Shown here piece after piece: positions 60,535 to 64,000 of a stretch of DNA of 64,000 nucleotides. How positions within the stretch are numbered: the stretch's first letter is position 1; the number at the start of each line of letters is the position of its first letter. The DNA is taken from NCBI RefSeq assembly GCF_958431955.1, contig NZ_CAUASN010000001.1:62001-126000 (forward strand), in the 5' to 3' direction. The position numbers and the translations under genes are program-made. A model generated the notes under the pieces. The model saw nothing but the letters and a program-made list of their open reading frames with translations. It ran no database searches and was not told the DNA's origin. The DNA comes from an uncultured Adlercreutzia sp. GTDB lineage: Bacteria; Actinomycetota; Coriobacteriia; Coriobacteriales; Eggerthellaceae.

Positions 60535-62553
60535 TTAGCGCCCGGATTCTTCAACTTCGATGCCCAGGGCCTCGGCCTCGCCAGGGAACAGCACCAGATA
60601 GCGCTCCTCGTGCTTTTTGGAGGTATCGCCCTTCCAGGAGTCGGGGATATCGATCTTGCGGCATACCACCTCGCCGTTCTCGTCTAGCGAAACGCCAACG
60701 TGGCACAGCCATTCCTCGTCGTTGCGGAAGGCGTAGTCGGAGCGATAGTGCAGCCCGCGGCTCTCAGTACGGAACAGGTTGGCCTTCACCTTCATCTCGG
60801 CCGAGCGGCACTTGTGCTTTGCTTCAAGGCAAAGGCGCAGGTCGTGGCCGGTATAGCCCATCATCATAGGCACGAAGTCGTCGCGAAGGATCTCGATCTG
60901 CATCAAGGCTGCCTGCAGGGCCTTTTCGTTCTTAACCACATGGACGCCAGGAGCGACAAGGATATCGCGCAGACGTTCGATGACCCAGTTGGGATCGACG
61001 CCCTTGGCGCGCGTGCTGGGAGCGAAAATCTCCTCGACGATGGCATCTACCTGCGCCTGGTCAAGGCTCTCCATCTCGGTCGATGCAGCATAATCAGCAG
61101 CCGCGGCACCGGCGTGGTTGCCCATGACGCAGCAGCCGGGATGGTTGGTCTGCACCGCAAACACCGCACCGTTGACCATGCAGCCGTAGATGCCGTTGCC
61201 CGCTACGTACAAGCCGGGAACCCCCGTAAAACCGTCGGTATCGTCCCAGCCGCAGAACACGCCACAGCTCATCTGGCTGTTCATGCCGGGTGCGGCACCG
61301 AAGATGTCACGGACGCGCTCCTTGCTTCGTGTAAAGGATCCACGATCACCCGGGTCGGAGGAATCGCCGTCGTGGCCCGTAACTGAAGCGGCTGTGAAGG
61401 TGCTCTGCCACTGGGATCCATCCACAGGCGACAGGCCCTGAAGTACGGACATGTTGCGGTACTTGATTTTGCTGTTCAGCTTTTTGACGACGTACTCGTT
61501 CATGCCTTCCATGGTGGCGCCGACACTGGCACCGTTCATGTTCTCGGAATACTCCCAGGTATTGTCGTAATAGTAGCTGCCGGGGGCGTACGATGCGGTC
61601 TGATGGAAGTCGTCGAATTCCTTGCCCACGAACGTCAGACCCAGGTTCGTGCACATGTATTCGCCGTCGAAAGTGTCGCCCGAGGTAGGATAGCCGGTCG
61701 ACTTCATCGAACCAGTGCCAGTGCACAGGCACACGGCCTTCGCGCTGAATGTGATTGGCGTCGCGCTCTTCGTGTGGAAGCCGACACCGCCCGTCACCTT
61801 GCCATCGGTTGTCACGAGGTCTACCAGCATCGTGTGCTCCACCACCGTGATGCCGCGGTCCTCCAGAACTCCCATCCATTTGGGCTGACGCATCTTGTCT
61901 TCGAACTCGCGACGGTAGCCCTTCGGATCCCATTTGTCCCAATAGCCCGACTCCGTCGCCGACGGGTAGGTTTCCATGAATCCGAATTCCTTGTTCTGCT
62001 CGACAACGGATTCGGATTCGTCGAGCCACAGGTTGAACCAGTCGAGATTGGCCACGTATTCGCCGGCCATGGTCATGGCGGTAACGGAAGCTTCGCGGTC
62101 GTCATAGCCCTCGATGTGGTAGGTCGCGCCCTGCGAGAAGGGGGACAGGCCGGAATAGCCGGGGCGCCCCTTGTCGACCACCACGACCGACGCGCCCGCA
62201 TCAGCAGCGGTCACGGCAGCGTGAAGGCCCGCCCAGCCGCATCCAACGACCAGCACATCGCACGTGTACTCGGTCGTTTCCGGAGCGGGCTGCTCGGGGA
62301 AGTACTTCTTCTCGACGAATGCCTTCTCGCCAAGGCTGGACGTCGTGTCCTCGGCATTCGGGGAAGGAGCGTCGTCATAGTACGGCGCGTCGGATTCTGC
62401 TGTCGCAGTGTCGCTTAATGGCTCTTTGGGAGCGCAACCGACCATAGAACCGACGATCGTCGATGCACCCAGAATACCGCCAGCCGTCAAGAAATTACGG
62501 CGCGAGATTCCTTCCTGCGCGCTAGAGGGCATGAAGCCCTGGTCATTTCCCAT
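60535..62553 (-). CDS. Tat-exported FAD-dependent reductase (fumarate reductase/AprA-like flavoprotein)
   Basis: A 672-residue flavoprotein. The ATG at 62553 follows AAAGGGG. A Tat signal is clear (ISRRNFLTAGGILGASTIVGSMVGC), ending in a lipobox-like Cys. The FAD-binding motif is LVVGCGWAGLHAAVTAADAG (about 105). The C-terminal segment RTESRGLHYRSDY is typical of the SdhA/FrdA/AprA superfamily. Eggerthellaceae carry many such enzymes, each with its own electron acceptor (fumarate, urocanate, cinnamates, drugs). The acceptor here is unknown. The order LuxR regulator, flavoprotein, ferredoxin on one strand suggests an inducible respiratory module. Confidence 0.88.
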   Translation of the reverse strand: MGNDQGFMPSSAQEGISRRNFLTAGGILGASTIVGSMVGCAPKEPLSDTATAESDAPYYDDAPSPNAEDTTSSLGEKAFVEKKYFPEQPAPETTEYTCDVLVVGCGWAGLHAAVTAADAGASVVVVDKGRPGYSGLSPFSQGATYHIEGYDDREASVTAMTMAGEYVANLDWFNLWLDESESVVEQNKEFGFMETYPSATESGYWDKWDPKGYRREFEDKMRQPKWMGVLEDRGITVVEHTMLVDLVTTDGKVTGGVGFHTKSATPITFSAKAVCLCTGTGSMKSTGYPTSGDTFDGEYMCTNLGLTFVGKEFDDFHQTASYAPGSYYYDNTWEYSENMNGASVGATMEGMNEYVVKKLNSKIKYRNMSVLQGLSPVDGSQWQSTFTAASVTGHDGDSSDPGDRGSFTRSKERVRDIFGAAPGMNSQMSCGVFCGWDDTDGFTGVPGLYVAGNGIYGCMVNGAVFAVQTNHPGCCVMGNHAGAAAADYAASTEMESLDQAQVDAIVEEIFAPSTRAKGVDPNWVIERLRDILVAPGVHVVKNEKALQAALMQIEILRDDFVPMMMGYTGHDLRLCLEAKHKCRSAEMKVKANLFRTESRGLHYRSDYAFRNDEEWLCHVGVSLDENGEVVCRKIDIPDSWKGDTSKKHEERYLVLFPGEAEALGIEVEESGR

Positions 62554-62657
62554 GGTGTACCCCTTTCGTATTTTACGTTTTGCGTCCCGCCTCCTTGGTG
62601 AGACGACCCGATCATCGCGGGTTTCGGGGGCCATGTCATGATTCAAAACGCGCCAAC

Positions 62658-62724
62658 ATGCGGTTTGATTCTAAACGAACTATCTGATTGAACTGGGATT
62701 TTCAAAAATGGGCGAAAACCGCAT
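62658..62724. promoter_or_regulatory. wide inverted repeat upstream of the flavoprotein gene
   Basis: ATGCGGTTT (62658-62666) and AAACCGCAT (62716-62724) are perfect nine-base inverted arms 49 bases apart, in the region between the LuxR gene and the flavoprotein. They may be paired operator sites for the LuxR protein. Confidence 0.45.
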
Positions 62725-62759
62725 AGCCGATCGCTCTTCCGCTTGGCGCGAAATCTTTG

Positions 62760-63992
62760 CTACCGGCTGACTTCCCAAAGCTTGATGAGCTCTTGCTTCG
62801 AGACGACGCCCATCTTCCGGTAAATGCTCGACAGGTGGTTTTTGGCAGTGTATTCGGACACCACTAACTCCTCGGCGATCCTCTTCGCGGTGTAGCCCTT
62901 CACAGCCAGCAACGCCACTTCGCGCTCGCGCTCGGTAAGGACGGCGTTTTCCATGCATGCGACAAATTCACCGGGGATCGCGTCGGGGGCGCTGTCGCCG
63001 AGGCTCGGTGCGTCGCCGGTCTTTTCAGTCGCCGAACGACCGTGCATGTGCGCGCGAACGATCGCGAATGCGATGCCGCACAGCGTCAGAAACACGAAAC
63101 CGGCGGCGACCGGACCGAAAAGCGAGTTTCTGTGGAGGGCCTCAAGGGCGCTTTCGTAATCAAACAGGCGCATCCCCATGGGTGCAATGGCGAACAGCCC
63201 GAAAAGCGAAAAGCCGAGCGGCGGAAAAAAGGGAGCCCATGCGCAGCTGACCGCGAACACCACCCAAAGGAACATGACAAGGCACAGCCGCAACGACAGG
63301 GATGCCCCTCCAAAGACCGGCATTAAAAACATGAGGGCCAGCACCGCTCCGTAGAAGACCACGAACAGGCCAAACAGGACATACAGGTCGTCCAGCGTTT
63401 TCAGTTGCAAACGAACAAAGCCCAGGATAAGCAAGGCTCCCGTCACGGTCGCCGCGGCGATGAACAGATGCGCGCCGACGGATAGGCTGTCGGGCTGATG
63501 GCCGACTAGCACGGCGACGATGACCGAAGTTAGGGCCAGCAGGCAGGATGCGAAGACGATGATGGGCAGAGGGAGATCCCAAAAAGCAGCGAGCTCGTTC
63601 TGGAAGCGCTGGCTGAACGGAGGCGTTTCGTTAGAGGAATCGTCGGGGGGTGCGGGAATTTCGCACGGTCGCGCCTGCCTTTTTGCCAACAGACCGAACA
63701 GCAGAAAACTGATCAGGGGCGAAACCGCATAAACACCCTGAAAGTCGATGTCCAGAAGGTGGCATGCCAGCGAAACGATGCACGACACAGCGGCGGCCGA
63801 AAGCAGGATGCCGATCCGCGCGACCAGCTGAGCGCCTGTCGTCCACGACCCCCACGCCAAAACCGACGTCGATACGAAAACCGCAATGCCACCTAACCCA
63901 ACAACCAAGACAACGGGGTTTTCCGGCGCCGAAGAAAGGAGAGCCACGCCGACGCTTCCGATCAGGCCGAAGGCGACGGACGGGATCCACAC
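62760..63992 (-). CDS. membrane-anchored LuxR-type regulator (5' end at or beyond window edge)
   Basis: At least 410 residues. About ten to twelve hydrophobic helices fill residues 1-320 (for example VVLVVGLGGIAVFVSTSVLAW). A C-terminal LuxR/GerE HTH follows: TEREREVALLAVKGYTAKRIAEELVVSEYTAKNHLSSIYRKMGV. An ATG exists at 63992, but the frame stays open to the window edge, so the true start may lie beyond. It precedes the Tat flavoprotein gene on the same strand, the common Eggerthellaceae arrangement in which the membrane regulator senses the substrate of its reductase. That role is inferred. Confidence 0.85.
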   Translation of the reverse strand: MWIPSVAFGLIGSVGVALLSSAPENPVVLVVGLGGIAVFVSTSVLAWGSWTTGAQLVARIGILLSAAAVSCIVSLACHLLDIDFQGVYAVSPLISFLLFGLLAKRQARPCEIPAPPDDSSNETPPFSQRFQNELAAFWDLPLPIIVFASCLLALTSVIVAVLVGHQPDSLSVGAHLFIAAATVTGALLILGFVRLQLKTLDDLYVLFGLFVVFYGAVLALMFLMPVFGGASLSLRLCLVMFLWVVFAVSCAWAPFFPPLGFSLFGLFAIAPMGMRLFDYESALEALHRNSLFGPVAAGFVFLTLCGIAFAIVRAHMHGRSATEKTGDAPSLGDSAPDAIPGEFVACMENAVLTEREREVALLAVKGYTAKRIAEELVVSEYTAKNHLSSIYRKMGVVSKQELIKLWEVSR

Positions 63993-64000
63993 GTTCGCAA

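Noticed and set aside
60226..62553. Adenylylsulfate reductase (AprBA)
   Set aside because: The ferredoxin and flavoprotein superfamilies fit loosely, but the Tat signal and the LuxR neighbour point to an exported reductase, and no sulfate-reduction genes are nearby.
56218..64000. A genomic island inserted at tRNA-Gly
   Set aside because: No integrase or duplicated tRNA end was seen, and the adjacent genes are ordinary regulatory and respiratory genes. The flavoprotein region looks somewhat lower in GC, but this alone is not enough.

Overview
The window is high-GC bacterial DNA whose gene content fits the Actinobacteria, most likely Coriobacteriia / Eggerthellaceae (the Eggerthella, Gordonibacter, Adlercreutzia and Slackia group). 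Pointers are the rpsF-ssb-rpsR-rplI-dnaB block, large sortase-anchored surface proteins ending in LAQTG or LPQTG signals, membrane-anchored LuxR regulators, and a Tat-exported flavoprotein reductase with its own LuxR regulator and ferredoxin. I do not assign a genus. No integrase, transposase, CRISPR array or rRNA was seen.

Layout: 1-6.5 kb holds a DinG-type helicase (cut at the left edge), a coiled-coil membrane protein and a very large M28-peptidase-like membrane protein with a degraded active site, then tRNA-Arg(CCU). 6.9-13.7 kb is the replication/ribosome block rpsF-ssb-rpsR-rplI, then dnaB and a YhaO/YhaN-like nuclease-ATPase pair. 13.9-24.5 kb holds two giant sortase substrates, each with a long poly-G tract just after the signal peptide. 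The first has 9 G and is in frame. The second has 10 G and is out of frame by one base. 24.7-29.2 kb is purA, purD, a HemW/HemN-like radical SAM gene and a type IV prepilin peptidase. 29.4-32.5 kb is a third, minus-strand adhesin related to the second, with a C-type-lectin-like domain.

32.7-41.6 kb holds tRNA-Phe, a YfcE-type phosphoesterase, a FIST-domain protein, an aldehyde dehydrogenase, a lipoprotein, proC, an APC amino acid permease and an acetamidase/formamidase. 41.9-48.4 kb is a coherent operon resembling dlt (amino-acid adenylation enzyme, carrier protein, MBOAT, SGNH/DltD-like protein), but with a fold-III PLP decarboxylase between the ligase and the carrier and a PAP2 phosphatase at the end. 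An XRE regulator converges on it. 49.1-52 kb is an LPQTG surface protein convergent with a membrane LuxR regulator. 52.2-55 kb is a metNIQ-type methionine ABC transporter, followed by a nitroreductase-like protein and tRNA-Gly(CCC). 56.3-60 kb is a two-component system with a coupled membrane protein, divergent from a zinc-ribbon membrane protein. A strikingly symmetric array of six TAAA-type half-sites lies between them. 60.2-64 kb is a ferredoxin, a Tat flavoprotein and a LuxR regulator cut at the right edge.

The most interesting signals are: (1) two adhesin genes that look phase-variable by poly-G slippage, one apparently ON and one OFF; (2) the dlt-like cluster with an embedded PLP decarboxylase, which may decorate a surface polymer with something other than D-alanine; (3) the six-site operator at 59240-59299; (4) several strong inverted repeats in regulatory regions.
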